NCBI GenBank assembly: GCA_018883545.1
Contig: JAHLEH010000001.1
Coordinates: forward strand, 124,001 to 188,000
DNA from: Marixanthotalea marina
Lineage (GTDB): Bacteria > Bacteroidota > Bacteroidia > Flavobacteriales > Flavobacteriaceae
DNA: 64,000 bases
Direction of reading: 5' to 3'
Positions 31,228-39,509 of this stretch are shown here, piece by piece. Position 1 is the stretch's first letter, and every line of letters begins with the position of its first letter. Position numbers and translations under genes: made by a program. Below the pieces are notes generated by a model, which was not told the origin of the DNA, did not search any database, and saw nothing but the letters and a program-made list of their open reading frames with translations.

Positions 31228-32604
31228 ATGAATTTTACTGAACCAAAACCTACTATAAAAGCATTTTCCCTAAAGCCCCAAGACTTCGGAGAAGACTTTG
31301 AGTTTGGTGTCTCTACAGCAGCTTATCAAATTGAAGGTGCCCATAGTATTCACGATAAAGGTGCCTCCATTTGGGATACGTTCACATCAAAAAAGGGCGC
31401 TATTTTTAAAAACCATCACGGCCAAATAACTTGCGATTTCTACAATAAATACGAAGAAGATATTCTGCTAATGCAATCTATGAACATTAGAAACTTTCGG
31501 TTTTCATTGGCATGGTCGCGCATCATTCCCAACGGTTTTGGAGCAGTGAGCAAATCTGGAATTGATTACTACAACAAGGTGATTGATTTCTGTTTAAAAT
31601 GTGGCATCACACCTTGGGTTACACTGTACCATTGGGATTTACCACAGGCTCTGCAAGACAAAGGCGGTTGGACCAACAGGGATATTGTAAATTGGTTTGA
31701 AAATTATGTACAGGTGTGCGCCCAACATTTTGGCGATCGTGTTAAACATTGGATGGTCTTGAACGAACCCATGGTGTTTACCGGAGCTGGCTATTTTTTA
31801 GGTGTACACGCTCCTGGAGATAAAGGTTTAAAAAACCTTTTACCCGCCATTCACCATGCTGTATTGTGCCAAGGCATAGGCGGTCGGGTATTGCGAAAAT
31901 TGCTGCCTGATGCACAAATAGGCACAACCTTTTCATGTTCACAAATTACGCCTTACAGAAATACTCCAAGGGATATTTTGGCCGCTAAAAAAGCGGATGC
32001 TTTGTTAAATCGACTTTTTATTGAACCCATATTAGGTTTAGGCTATCCCACAGAGCACGTGCCTGTATTAAAACGTATTGAACACTATATAAATCCCGAA
32101 GACGAAAACAATATGGTGTTCGATTTCGACTTTATTGGGGTGCAGAATTACACACGCGAAATGGTAAAACACCATTGGTTTGTACCTTATTTACGTGCTA
32201 AAATTGTACCCGCTTCCAAACGAAAGGTAAAATCTACCTTAATGGATTGGGAAGTCTTTCCACCCAGTATTTACAATATGATTAAACAGTTTAACCAATA
32301 CGAAGGCGTTAAAAAAATCATCATTACCGAAAACGGCGCTGCCTTTCCCGACACACTAATAAATGGTGAAGTAAACGATACGGATAGAAAACATTATTTA
32401 CAAGCACACTTAGAGCAGGTTCATAAAGCTAAAAAAGAAGGTGCGAATGTTGACGGTTATTTTGTATGGACCTTTACCGATAATTTTGAATGGGCCGAAG
32501 GCTACCGAACCAGATTCGGTTTGGTATATACCGATTTTAAAACCCAAGAACGGATTGTAAAATCTTCAGGTAAATGGTATCAATCCTTTTTAGGCAACCA
32601 ATAA
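31228..32604 (+). CDS. GH1 beta-glucosidase
   Basis: Family 1 retaining beta-glycosidase, probably cytoplasmic since no signal peptide is visible. The N-terminal GH1 signature FEFGVSTAAYQIEGA is intact. The acid/base is E180 in VLNEPMVF and the nucleophile is E368 in ITENGAAFP. The C-terminal aglycone region WTFTDNFEWAEGY is complete; 458 residues is normal for the family. The chosen ATG overlaps an out-of-frame ATG four bases upstream. A symmetric terminator follows immediately after the stop codon. It would hydrolyse beta-glucosides taken into the cell. Confidence 0.93.
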   Translation: MNFTEPKPTIKAFSLKPQDFGEDFEFGVSTAAYQIEGAHSIHDKGASIWDTFTSKKGAIFKNHHGQITCDFYNKYEEDILLMQSMNIRNFRFSLAWSRIIPNGFGAVSKSGIDYYNKVIDFCLKCGITPWVTLYHWDLPQALQDKGGWTNRDIVNWFENYVQVCAQHFGDRVKHWMVLNEPMVFTGAGYFLGVHAPGDKGLKNLLPAIHHAVLCQGIGGRVLRKLLPDAQIGTTFSCSQITPYRNTPRDILAAKKADALLNRLFIEPILGLGYPTEHVPVLKRIEHYINPEDENNMVFDFDFIGVQNYTREMVKHHWFVPYLRAKIVPASKRKVKSTLMDWEVFPPSIYNMIKQFNQYEGVKKIIITENGAAFPDTLINGEVNDTDRKHYLQAHLEQVHKAKKEGANVDGYFVWTFTDNFEWAEGYRTRFGLVYTDFKTQERIVKSSGKWYQSFLGNQ

Positions 32605-32633
32605 AAAAGGCATGGTAATAACCATGCCTTTTT
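32604..32633. terminator. Bidirectional terminator between GH1 and the aldehyde dehydrogenase
   Basis: AAAAAGGCATGGT (32604-32616), loop AATA, then its exact complement (32621-32633). The A-run and T-run on opposite sides let it serve the two convergent genes. Confidence 0.9.
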
Positions 32634-32653
32634 CAATTTATAACTATTCTGTC

Positions 32654-34243
32654 TTAGATTTTATCTCTGGTATAAACACCATCAACCAAACGCATAAGAT
32701 TTAAAGGGTTTCCGTTTTTTAAAGCCTCTGGTAAGAAAGCCTCTGGAAAATCTTGATACGCCAACGGTCTTACAAAACGTAAAATAGCTCCGGTTCCTAC
32801 CGATGTTGAATTTGCATTCGATGTCGCTGGGAATGGTCCACCATGCACCATAGAGTGGCATACCTCAACACCTGTTGGGAAACCACCGTAAATCAATCGG
32901 CCTGCTCTTTGACTGATAGATTTTACGATTCCACCAAGTTGGCCTTGGTCTGAGTCGTCTGCATGAATGGTAGCTGTTAACTGGCCTTCCAAAGAATCTA
33001 ATACTTCTACAATTTGAGCGTTATCTTTACAAAGAACAAATAAAGTTACTGGACCAAAAACTTCTTCATGCAACGCTTTATCGGCCATAAAGCTTTTAGC
33101 ATCAATACTGAAAGCTACTGGCTGCGCTTCATTCTTTTCATTATCGGCAGATTGGTCGGCTGTAGCCACCAAAGAAATGTTATTGTTATCATAAAGTTCT
33201 TTAACTCCTGAAATACAAGCCTTGTGAATGCCTTTGTTCAACATAGTTGCAGGAATCGATTTTTTAAACTCCGCAGCAAACGCTTCTAAGAAGGCTTTGC
33301 TTGTAGCGTTATCTTCCAATAAAATCAAACCAGGATTGGTACAGAATTGTCCAACACCCAAATTCACAGAACCGGCTAAACCTGCTGCAATTTTATCTTT
33401 TTTGGTTTTCAATGCATTTTCCATCATCACAACTGGATTGATAGAACTCATTTCAGCATAAACAGGAATCGGATCAGGTCTGCTTACTGCCGCATTGAAT
33501 AACGTCATACCAATAGCTTGTGACCCTGTAAATCCAACTGCTTTAATTACTGGATGCTCTACTAATTTTACAGAATGTTCATGGTCTAAATACAACGATG
33601 AGAACACTCCTTCTGGCATGCCCGTTGCTTTAGCGGCTTTTACAATAGCACTTGTTACCAACGCATTGGTACCCGGGTGCGATGAATGTGATTTTACAAC
33701 CACAGGACATCCAGCAGCTAATGCTGAAGCTGTATCACCACCAGCCGTAGAAAACGCTAATGGGAAGTTACTTGCGCCATAAACAGCAACTGGGCCTATT
33801 GGCACTAACATTCTTCTAATGTCTGATTTAGGAAGTGGCTGACGGTCTGGTTGTGCGGTGTCAATTCTGGCATCTACCCAAGATCCTTCGCGTAATAACT
33901 GTGCAAACAGTTTTAATTGACCACAAGTTCTACCGCGCTCACCCGTTACTCTACCTAAAGGCAACCCTGATTCTAATGAACAACGCTCTAGCAAGGTGTC
34001 GCCCAAATTCATGATTTCATCTGCAATCGCATCTAAAAATTTAGCGCGATTTTCAACTGGCAACTCACTGTAAACAGGAAACGCTTTTTGAGCTAAAGCT
34101 AAGGCTTCATCAAACTCTTCTTTAGTTGCTCTGGTAAAGTTACCAGGAATATGTTGGTTAGTAGCAGGAGCAAACGCCTGAAACGTTGAGCTTCCTTTAG
34201 CACTTGTACTAAATCCTACATAATTGTCGGTTATAATTTCCAT
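32654..34243 (-). CDS. 2,5-dioxovalerate (alpha-ketoglutaric semialdehyde) dehydrogenase-type ALDH
   Basis: NAD(P)-dependent aldehyde dehydrogenase of 529 residues. The active-site glutamate lies in VYAEMSSINPV and the catalytic cysteine in VGQFCTNPGL. The NAD-binding turn is FTGSQAIG. The opening VGFSTSAKGSSTFQAFAPA and the length point to the ketoglutarate-semialdehyde dehydrogenase group, which finishes the non-phosphorylating breakdown of pentoses, sugar acids or hydroxyproline. That specificity is a family inference, and no pathway genes for it lie beside this one. Cytoplasmic, and transcribed alone. Confidence 0.85.
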   Translation of the reverse strand: MEIITDNYVGFSTSAKGSSTFQAFAPATNQHIPGNFTRATKEEFDEALALAQKAFPVYSELPVENRAKFLDAIADEIMNLGDTLLERCSLESGLPLGRVTGERGRTCGQLKLFAQLLREGSWVDARIDTAQPDRQPLPKSDIRRMLVPIGPVAVYGASNFPLAFSTAGGDTASALAAGCPVVVKSHSSHPGTNALVTSAIVKAAKATGMPEGVFSSLYLDHEHSVKLVEHPVIKAVGFTGSQAIGMTLFNAAVSRPDPIPVYAEMSSINPVVMMENALKTKKDKIAAGLAGSVNLGVGQFCTNPGLILLEDNATSKAFLEAFAAEFKKSIPATMLNKGIHKACISGVKELYDNNNISLVATADQSADNEKNEAQPVAFSIDAKSFMADKALHEEVFGPVTLFVLCKDNAQIVEVLDSLEGQLTATIHADDSDQGQLGGIVKSISQRAGRLIYGGFPTGVEVCHSMVHGGPFPATSNANSTSVGTGAILRFVRPLAYQDFPEAFLPEALKNGNPLNLMRLVDGVYTRDKI

Positions 34244-34520
34244 TTGTTTAAAATATTTAGTTGTTTTTCTTATACTTTATTCTGAATTTCCAAAATTCCT
34301 TAATAATTGCTTTAAAAGCAAATATTTGCATTACAAATAGTCAACAGAATGGTTTTTATGGTATTAAAGTTTTGTTAAAACAAACAAAACAAGTCAGTCG
34401 AGCTAGTTTTCGTTTCATTACATCTTTTAAAGCGCAGTAAACTCTACCTCTTTTAAAAGATAATTTATTTTCCTGTTGAATTTTATTAATTATATATTTA
34501 TTGAAAAAATAGGATAATCT

Positions 34521-37451
34521 GTGTTAGAACCAACCATAAAAAATAAACTAACCGAACTAGGTAAAACATTGCAAGGAGATTTACATTTTGATGACTTGCA
34601 CAAAAGCATCTATGCCACCGACGCATCGGTATACAGAATGTTGCCTTTGGCTGTAGCCTTCCCTAAAAATAAAGAGGATATTAAAAAACTCATCGCTTTT
34701 GCAACCAAAGAAAAAACAACGCTTATTCCGCGAACGGCAGGAACTTCTCTAGCAGGACAATGTGTTGGCAAAGGCATTGTTGTTGATGTTTCCAAACACT
34801 TCACCAATATTTTAAGCCTCGACACCGAAGCCAAAACCATAACGATTGAACCTGGCATTATTCGAGATGAGCTCAATCGCTTTTTAGAACCTTACGGACT
34901 TTTCTTTTCTCCCAACACCTCTACCAGTAACCGCTGTATGTTGGGCGGTATGGTGGGCAATAACTCATCGGGCTCTACCTCCATAAAATATGGTGTAACA
35001 CGTGATAAAATCATTCAATTAGACACTATTTTATCTAATGGAAATGAGGCAACTTTTAAAGCACTTTCTTCCGAAGATATAAACAAAAAGCAACAACAAA
35101 ATGACCTCGAAGGCACTATTTACAAAACAATTTTAACAGAACTCTCTAAGCCTGGAGTTAAGGAAGAAATTCATGAACAATTCCCCAAACCTTCCATCCA
35201 CAGAAGAAACACAGGCTATGCCGTAGATGCGCTGTTGGATAAAACAACATCCGACGGACTTTCAAAAAATATGAATGTTGCCAAATTACTCTGCGGCAGC
35301 GAAGGCACGTTGGCATTTACTACTGCCATTACCTTGCAATTGGATGCGTTACCACCACCAAAGGAAGTATTTGTTATAGCCCATTTTACTAGTGTACAAA
35401 AAAGTTTGGAAGCCACTTTGGTGTCCATGAAGCACAACTTGTACTCTTGTGAATTATTGGATAAGACCATATTAGATTGCACCAAAAATAATCGGGAGCA
35501 AGCTAAAAATCGGTTTTTTATTGAAGGTGACCCTGAAGCTATTTTAATGTTGGAATTGCGATCCGATACGGAAGATGATGTTGAGACATTGGCCAACAAG
35601 CTCATACAAGATTTGGAAAACCATAAATTAGGCTATGCCTTCCCAAAACTTTATAAAGACGATATTAAAAAAGTCATCGAATTGCGGAAAGCCGGTCTTG
35701 GCTTATTGGGCAACATGGTGGGCGATGCCAAAGCCGTGGCCTGTATTGAAGACACTGCGGTAGACCTTCAGGGTTTGCCTAATTATATTGCCGAGTTTAC
35801 CCAAATGATGGATCGTTTCCAACAAAAAGCGGTGTATTATGCCCATGCCGGTGCAGGGGAAATTCATTTAAGACCCATATTAAACTTAAAGAATAGTACT
35901 GATGTGGGGCTTTTTAGAACCATCACCACCGAAATAGCCAAATTGGTTAAAAAATATAAAGGTTCTTTGAGTGGCGAACATGGCGATGGCATTGTACGTG
36001 GCGAATTTTTACCATTTATGATTGGCGAAAAGAATTATGTGCTATTAAAACACATTAAGCAGACATTCGACCCTAATAACATTTTCAATAAAGGCAAAAT
36101 TATCGATGCCTATTCTATGGATACATCGCTGCGTTACGAACCCGAAAGAAAAGAACCTGAAGTTTCTACGCTTATGGATTTTTCAGATTCCATGGGTATT
36201 TTACGCGCTGCTGAAAAATGCAATGGGTCTGGCGATTGCCGTAAACTTCCAGAAGCTGGCGGTACCATGTGCCCAAGCTACCGTGCTACCCGAAACGAAA
36301 AAGACACCACGCGTGCCAGAGCCAATACGTTACGTGAATTTTTAACAAATTCCGATGAAAAAAATAAATTCAACCATCACGAATTAAAAGAGGTTTTTGA
36401 CTTATGCTTAAGCTGTAAAGCTTGTGCCAGTGAATGCCCCAGTAACGTGGATGTGGCCAGTTTTAAAGCCGAGTTTTTGTACCAATACCAAAAGGAAAAC
36501 AAACCCTCGTTTCGAACCAAGCTTTTGGCGAATAATGCCAAGTACAACCAAATGGCCAGCAAGTTTCCAACTATGGCCAATCTGCTTTTAAATACCGCAT
36601 TAACCAAAAACTTTCTGGGTATTGCCCCAAAAAGAAACTTACCGAAATTGGCAAAAAAAACCTTTAGAAGTTGGCACCAAAACCATCTTAAAACACAAAA
36701 ACCTTTGGCTTCTTCCAATGGAGAGCTTTACTTATTTGTTGATGAATTTACCAATTTTTACGATGTTGAAATTGGTATAGACACCTATTTACTGCTCACA
36801 AACTTAGGCTATAAAGTAACTATAATTGAGCACGAAGAAAGTGGGAGAAGTTTGATTTCCAAAGGATTTTTAGACGAAGCCAAGGAAATTGCCAATAAAA
36901 ATGTGGCTATTTTTAAAAACAAAATTTCTACAGAAATACCATTGGTGAGCATCGAGCCATCGGCAATTTTATCGTTTCGGGATGAATATTTACGATTGTG
37001 CGATGACAAAGAATCAGCCATTAACATATCAAAAAACAGCTTTACTATTGAGGAGTTTATTAAGCGGGAAGCCTTGAAAGACCATATTACCAAAGACCAA
37101 TTTACCAACGAAAGAAAGGTTGTAAAAGCCCACGGACATTGCCACCAAAAAGCATTGGGAAGTATGGAACCTACTTTTTTTATGCTAAACCTTCCAGAAA
37201 ATTATCAGGTTTCTATCATTAATTCGGGCTGCTGCGGTATGGCGGGTTCTTTTGGGTATGAAAAGGAACATTACGATGTGAGCATGCAAGTGGGAGAAGA
37301 CACCTTGTTTCCAAAAATAAGAAGCATGGAAGATACAATAACCGTTGCAGCAGCAGGCACCAGTTGTCGCCACCAAATCAAAGATGGCACAAGCCGCAAC
37401 GCTTTGCACCCTGTAAGCATTTTAAAAAATGCGTTGAAAACGAATCCCTAA
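34521..37451 (+). CDS. FAD-linked oxidase fused to Fe-S/CCG domains (D-lactate or glycolate dehydrogenase type)
   Basis: A fused respiratory 2-hydroxyacid dehydrogenase of 976 residues. The N-terminal FAD_binding_4 domain carries LIPRTAGTSLAGQCVGKG and the loop NNSSGSTSIKYG. The FAD-oxidase C domain follows (SGEHGDGIVRGEF). After about residue 560 there is an iron-sulfur part with CLSCKACASECPSN and a further cysteine group (KCNGSGDCRKL). The C-terminal CCG domain is marked by INSGCCGMAGSFG. This is the single-polypeptide counterpart of GlcDEF/Dld-II enzymes. The start is GTG. Whether it prefers D-lactate, glycolate or another 2-hydroxyacid is open. Its stop codon overlaps that of the convergent WYL gene. 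Confidence 0.9.
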   Translation: MLEPTIKNKLTELGKTLQGDLHFDDLHKSIYATDASVYRMLPLAVAFPKNKEDIKKLIAFATKEKTTLIPRTAGTSLAGQCVGKGIVVDVSKHFTNILSLDTEAKTITIEPGIIRDELNRFLEPYGLFFSPNTSTSNRCMLGGMVGNNSSGSTSIKYGVTRDKIIQLDTILSNGNEATFKALSSEDINKKQQQNDLEGTIYKTILTELSKPGVKEEIHEQFPKPSIHRRNTGYAVDALLDKTTSDGLSKNMNVAKLLCGSEGTLAFTTAITLQLDALPPPKEVFVIAHFTSVQKSLEATLVSMKHNLYSCELLDKTILDCTKNNREQAKNRFFIEGDPEAILMLELRSDTEDDVETLANKLIQDLENHKLGYAFPKLYKDDIKKVIELRKAGLGLLGNMVGDAKAVACIEDTAVDLQGLPNYIAEFTQMMDRFQQKAVYYAHAGAGEIHLRPILNLKNSTDVGLFRTITTEIAKLVKKYKGSLSGEHGDGIVRGEFLPFMIGEKNYVLLKHIKQTFDPNNIFNKGKIIDAYSMDTSLRYEPERKEPEVSTLMDFSDSMGILRAAEKCNGSGDCRKLPEAGGTMCPSYRATRNEKDTTRARANTLREFLTNSDEKNKFNHHELKEVFDLCLSCKACASECPSNVDVASFKAEFLYQYQKENKPSFRTKLLANNAKYNQMASKFPTMANLLLNTALTKNFLGIAPKRNLPKLAKKTFRSWHQNHLKTQKPLASSNGELYLFVDEFTNFYDVEIGIDTYLLLTNLGYKVTIIEHEESGRSLISKGFLDEAKEIANKNVAIFKNKISTEIPLVSIEPSAILSFRDEYLRLCDDKESAINISKNSFTIEEFIKREALKDHITKDQFTNERKVVKAHGHCHQKALGSMEPTFFMLNLPENYQVSIINSGCCGMAGSFGYEKEHYDVSMQVGEDTLFPKIRSMEDTITVAAAGTSCRHQIKDGTSRNALHPVSILKNALKTNP

Positions 37452-38404
37452 AGGTTTGTCATGGTGTTTTGTAAAATGGTTTTCACCCGTTGCTTTAAAC
37501 TTTCAGGTTCCAAAATTTCGGCATAATCGCCAAACATAAGGTACCATCTTGGGAAACCTTGTTCTAAATCGGTGGCCATAAAGGTCATTTCCACTTTATC
37601 GCCTTTTAGCTTTTCAGAAACAAAACCATAATGTTTTTTACTGCCACTTATGTAACGCGCCACCATTTTATCAACTAAAATCCGAATTTTGGTCTTAGGT
37701 AATTCTTTGTATTTATTTAAGTGATCGTCCAAACTGCCATGCTCCAAATTAAAAGAAGTTTGCGTACGTTTAATGCCCAACATACGGTCAGTTCTAAATT
37801 GGCGGTAATCGTTACGAAGGTGGCAATAGCCCAACATATACCAAAAACCATTTTCGTGGAACAAACCAATGGGTTCAATATAGCGTTCGGATGGATGTTC
37901 GCTATCTAACGACTGGTATTTTAAAAACACCTGGGTTTTCTCGGCAATGCTCTCAAACAAAATTTCCAGGGCATCGGGTAAATTTTTGTTAAATAATTGC
38001 TGTGAAGGGTCCACCACAATTTGTGATTCCAAAGCAGAAATCCAATCTTTTTCACGACCCCTCAACACCGATTTTATTTTGAACATCGCCGATTCGTGGT
38101 AGTTCCCCAATGACTTATCCACAAACTTTTGCATCAATTTTTCGGCGGCCACAAAACTGCCCGCTTCTTCACGGGTAAACATCACAGGTGGTAATCGATA
38201 CCCTTCCATAATGGAATAACCAATACCAGCTTCGCTCACAATAGGCACGCCCGAAGCTTCCAAAGTCCTCACATCGCGGTAAATGGTGCGTAAACTTACT
38301 TGAAAACGGTCGGCCAACTCCTGTGCCTTCACAATACGTTTGGATTGCAATTGAATTAATATCGCCACAATGCGATCGAACCGTTTAACAGAATCTGTAC
38401 CCAT
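37448..38404 (-). CDS. WYL-domain transcriptional regulator (YafY type)
   Basis: A DeoR-like helix-turn-helix (residues about 4-60, with ELADRFQVSLRTIYRDVRTL) is joined to a WYL domain and C-terminal extension (ENGFWYMLGYCHLRNDYRQFR). WYL regulators sense small molecules or nucleic acids and commonly control stress genes. The start MGTDSVKRFDRI at 38404 fits the family; upstream in-frame starts would add up to 25 unrelated residues. It is divergent from dinB, with which it shares a 317-base intergenic region carrying two matching palindromes, so control of dinB and autoregulation are likely. It overlaps the FAD-oxidase gene tail-to-tail by four bases. Confidence 0.88.
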   Translation of the reverse strand: MGTDSVKRFDRIVAILIQLQSKRIVKAQELADRFQVSLRTIYRDVRTLEASGVPIVSEAGIGYSIMEGYRLPPVMFTREEAGSFVAAEKLMQKFVDKSLGNYHESAMFKIKSVLRGREKDWISALESQIVVDPSQQLFNKNLPDALEILFESIAEKTQVFLKYQSLDSEHPSERYIEPIGLFHENGFWYMLGYCHLRNDYRQFRTDRMLGIKRTQTSFNLEHGSLDDHLNKYKELPKTKIRILVDKMVARYISGSKKHYGFVSEKLKGDKVEMTFMATDLEQGFPRWYLMFGDYAEILEPESLKQRVKTILQNTMTNL

Positions 38405-38552
38405 AACTGCATAACATATATCCCAAAGATAAGACTTCATACTAAGGTACAAACCTCTATTTGGAATCCATTTAACCATAAAAAATATCTTTTAGAACTT
38501 TTGGTTTTTCGAATTACCAAAAATTCTAGATACAAATAAACATAGGGCGAGT

Positions 38553-38568
38553 GACAAAGGCTTGTCAA
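38553..38568. promoter_or_regulatory. Candidate operator 1, TGACA-N6-TGTCA
   Basis: TGACAAAGGCTTGTCA is a 16-base inverted repeat with the same half-sites and spacing as the one at 38652-38667, 99 bases away. It is on the side of the WYL regulator gene, 149 bases before the preferred start. Probably bound by the WYL regulator. Confidence 0.55.
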
Positions 38569-38651
38569 CAGTCAAAAACCACATTTAATTTTTATTTCAA
38601 TATTTTGTTTTTCAATTATTTATAAATTTTTTAGGTTTTTGATTTTACTAC

Positions 38652-38667
38652 TGACACAAGGCTGTCA
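38652..38667. promoter_or_regulatory. Candidate operator 2, TGACA-N6-TGTCA
   Basis: TGACACAAGGCTGTCA repeats the half-sites of the first palindrome. It ends 12 bases before the dinB -7 box (38679-38686), so it covers the -33 region. Occupancy would block or tune dinB transcription. Confidence 0.6.
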
Positions 38668-38678
38668 CTTGCTCCTTT

Positions 38679-38686
38679 TAATTTTG
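38679..38686 (+). promoter_or_regulatory. -7 element for dinB
   Basis: TAATTTTG is a TAnnTTTG match, 36 bases upstream of the dinB ATG and directly downstream of operator 2. Confidence 0.55.
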
Positions 38687-38721
38687 GTTCAGAAATAAAA
38701 ATCACTTAAAAAATCAACATT

Positions 38722-39207
38722 ATGGAAACTACAACCGAAACTTTACAAGTTATTACACCCGAACAATTATTAAACCAATGGCAAGGCCACAGGGCGTTAA
38801 CACGGCGGGTAATTGAAGCTTTTCCCGAAGAAGCGCTTTTTAACCACACTATTGGTGGGATGCGTCCTTTTGCCGATATGGTGGTAGAATTATTGGCCAT
38901 TGCAGCACCCGGTATTAAAGAAATGATGACGGGCAAAACGGCTACCTTTAATGAAGATATCGCACACGGTAATAAAAAAGCCAAGCTATTGGAGCTTTGG
39001 GATCAAGCTACCGAAGACATTAATACCTATTGGCCACAGATTAAACCCGAGCAATTCCAGCAGCCTATTAAAAGTTTTGGGCAGTACGAAGGCACGGTTT
39101 GGTCGTCCATTTTTTATTTTATCGATAATGAAATCCACCACCGAGGGCAAGGATATGTGTATTTGCGTTCCTTAGATATTGAGCCGCCTTTTTTCTACGA
39201 ACGCTAA
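38722..39207 (+). CDS. dinB: DinB-family protein
   Basis: A 161-residue four-helix-bundle protein of the DinB/YfiT-like superfamily, many members of which use metal-dependent thiol-transferase chemistry (for example bacillithiol or mycothiol S-transferases). The signature DNEIHHRGQGYVYLR near the C-terminus carries two of the expected metal-binding histidines; the third would be in QGHRALTRR. The activity of this member is unknown, and it is not the DNA polymerase IV also called DinB. It shares its promoter region with a WYL regulator, the usual regulatory neighbour of this family, and is followed after 11 bases by a small gene on the same transcript. Confidence 0.85.
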   Translation: METTTETLQVITPEQLLNQWQGHRALTRRVIEAFPEEALFNHTIGGMRPFADMVVELLAIAAPGIKEMMTGKTATFNEDIAHGNKKAKLLELWDQATEDINTYWPQIKPEQFQQPIKSFGQYEGTVWSSIFYFIDNEIHHRGQGYVYLRSLDIEPPFFYER

Positions 39208-39218
39208 AACCCTTGGGT

Positions 39219-39437
39219 ATGACTACCGTTTTAGTATTTAAAACATCCATAGAAAGAAAGCGCGACATTAATATTTTGAAACCATTTTTAAACCAATTAT
39301 TGCTGAAAAATGGCTATTGGAATGTTGATTTAGAAGATTGCGACAATATTTTAAGGGTGGAAACCAACCGTGTAAACGCGGAAACTGTATCGCAATTATT
39401 AAACAAACGCGGATTTTATTGTGAGGAACTACATTAA
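39219..39437 (+). CDS. Small conserved-looking protein downstream of dinB
   Basis: A 72-residue protein starting MTTVLVFKTSIERKRD. I do not recognise it by name, but the beta-alpha-beta-beta-alpha-beta pattern (VLVFKTSI, then ILKPFLNQLL, WNVDLEDCDNILRVE, then AETVSQLLNKRGFYCEEL) resembles the ferredoxin-like fold of small heavy-metal-associated domains, without their CxxC motif. A TTG start two codons upstream is less likely. It follows dinB by 11 bases and is closed by a terminator, so it shares the WYL-controlled transcript. Confidence 0.7.
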   Translation: MTTVLVFKTSIERKRDINILKPFLNQLLLKNGYWNVDLEDCDNILRVETNRVNAETVSQLLNKRGFYCEELH

Positions 39438-39442
39438 ACAAC

Positions 39443-39471
39443 AAACCCTTTCAAAAATTTGAAAGGGTTTT
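39443..39471 (+). terminator. Terminator of the dinB unit
   Basis: AAACCCTTTCAAA (39443-39455) and TTTGAAAGGGTTT (39458-39470) form a 13-bp stem with a T-rich tail. It begins five bases after the small gene and faces the convergent TPR gene. Confidence 0.88.
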
Positions 39472-39509
39472 TCAATTTCTAGAAGTGGTCCCATTACGTC
39501 CTTGAAAAT

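Noticed and set aside
34244..34520. Regulatory signals between the aldehyde dehydrogenase and the FAD/Fe-S dehydrogenase
   Set aside because: The gap is A/T-rich and I saw no clear TAnnTTTG pair, palindrome or small gene.
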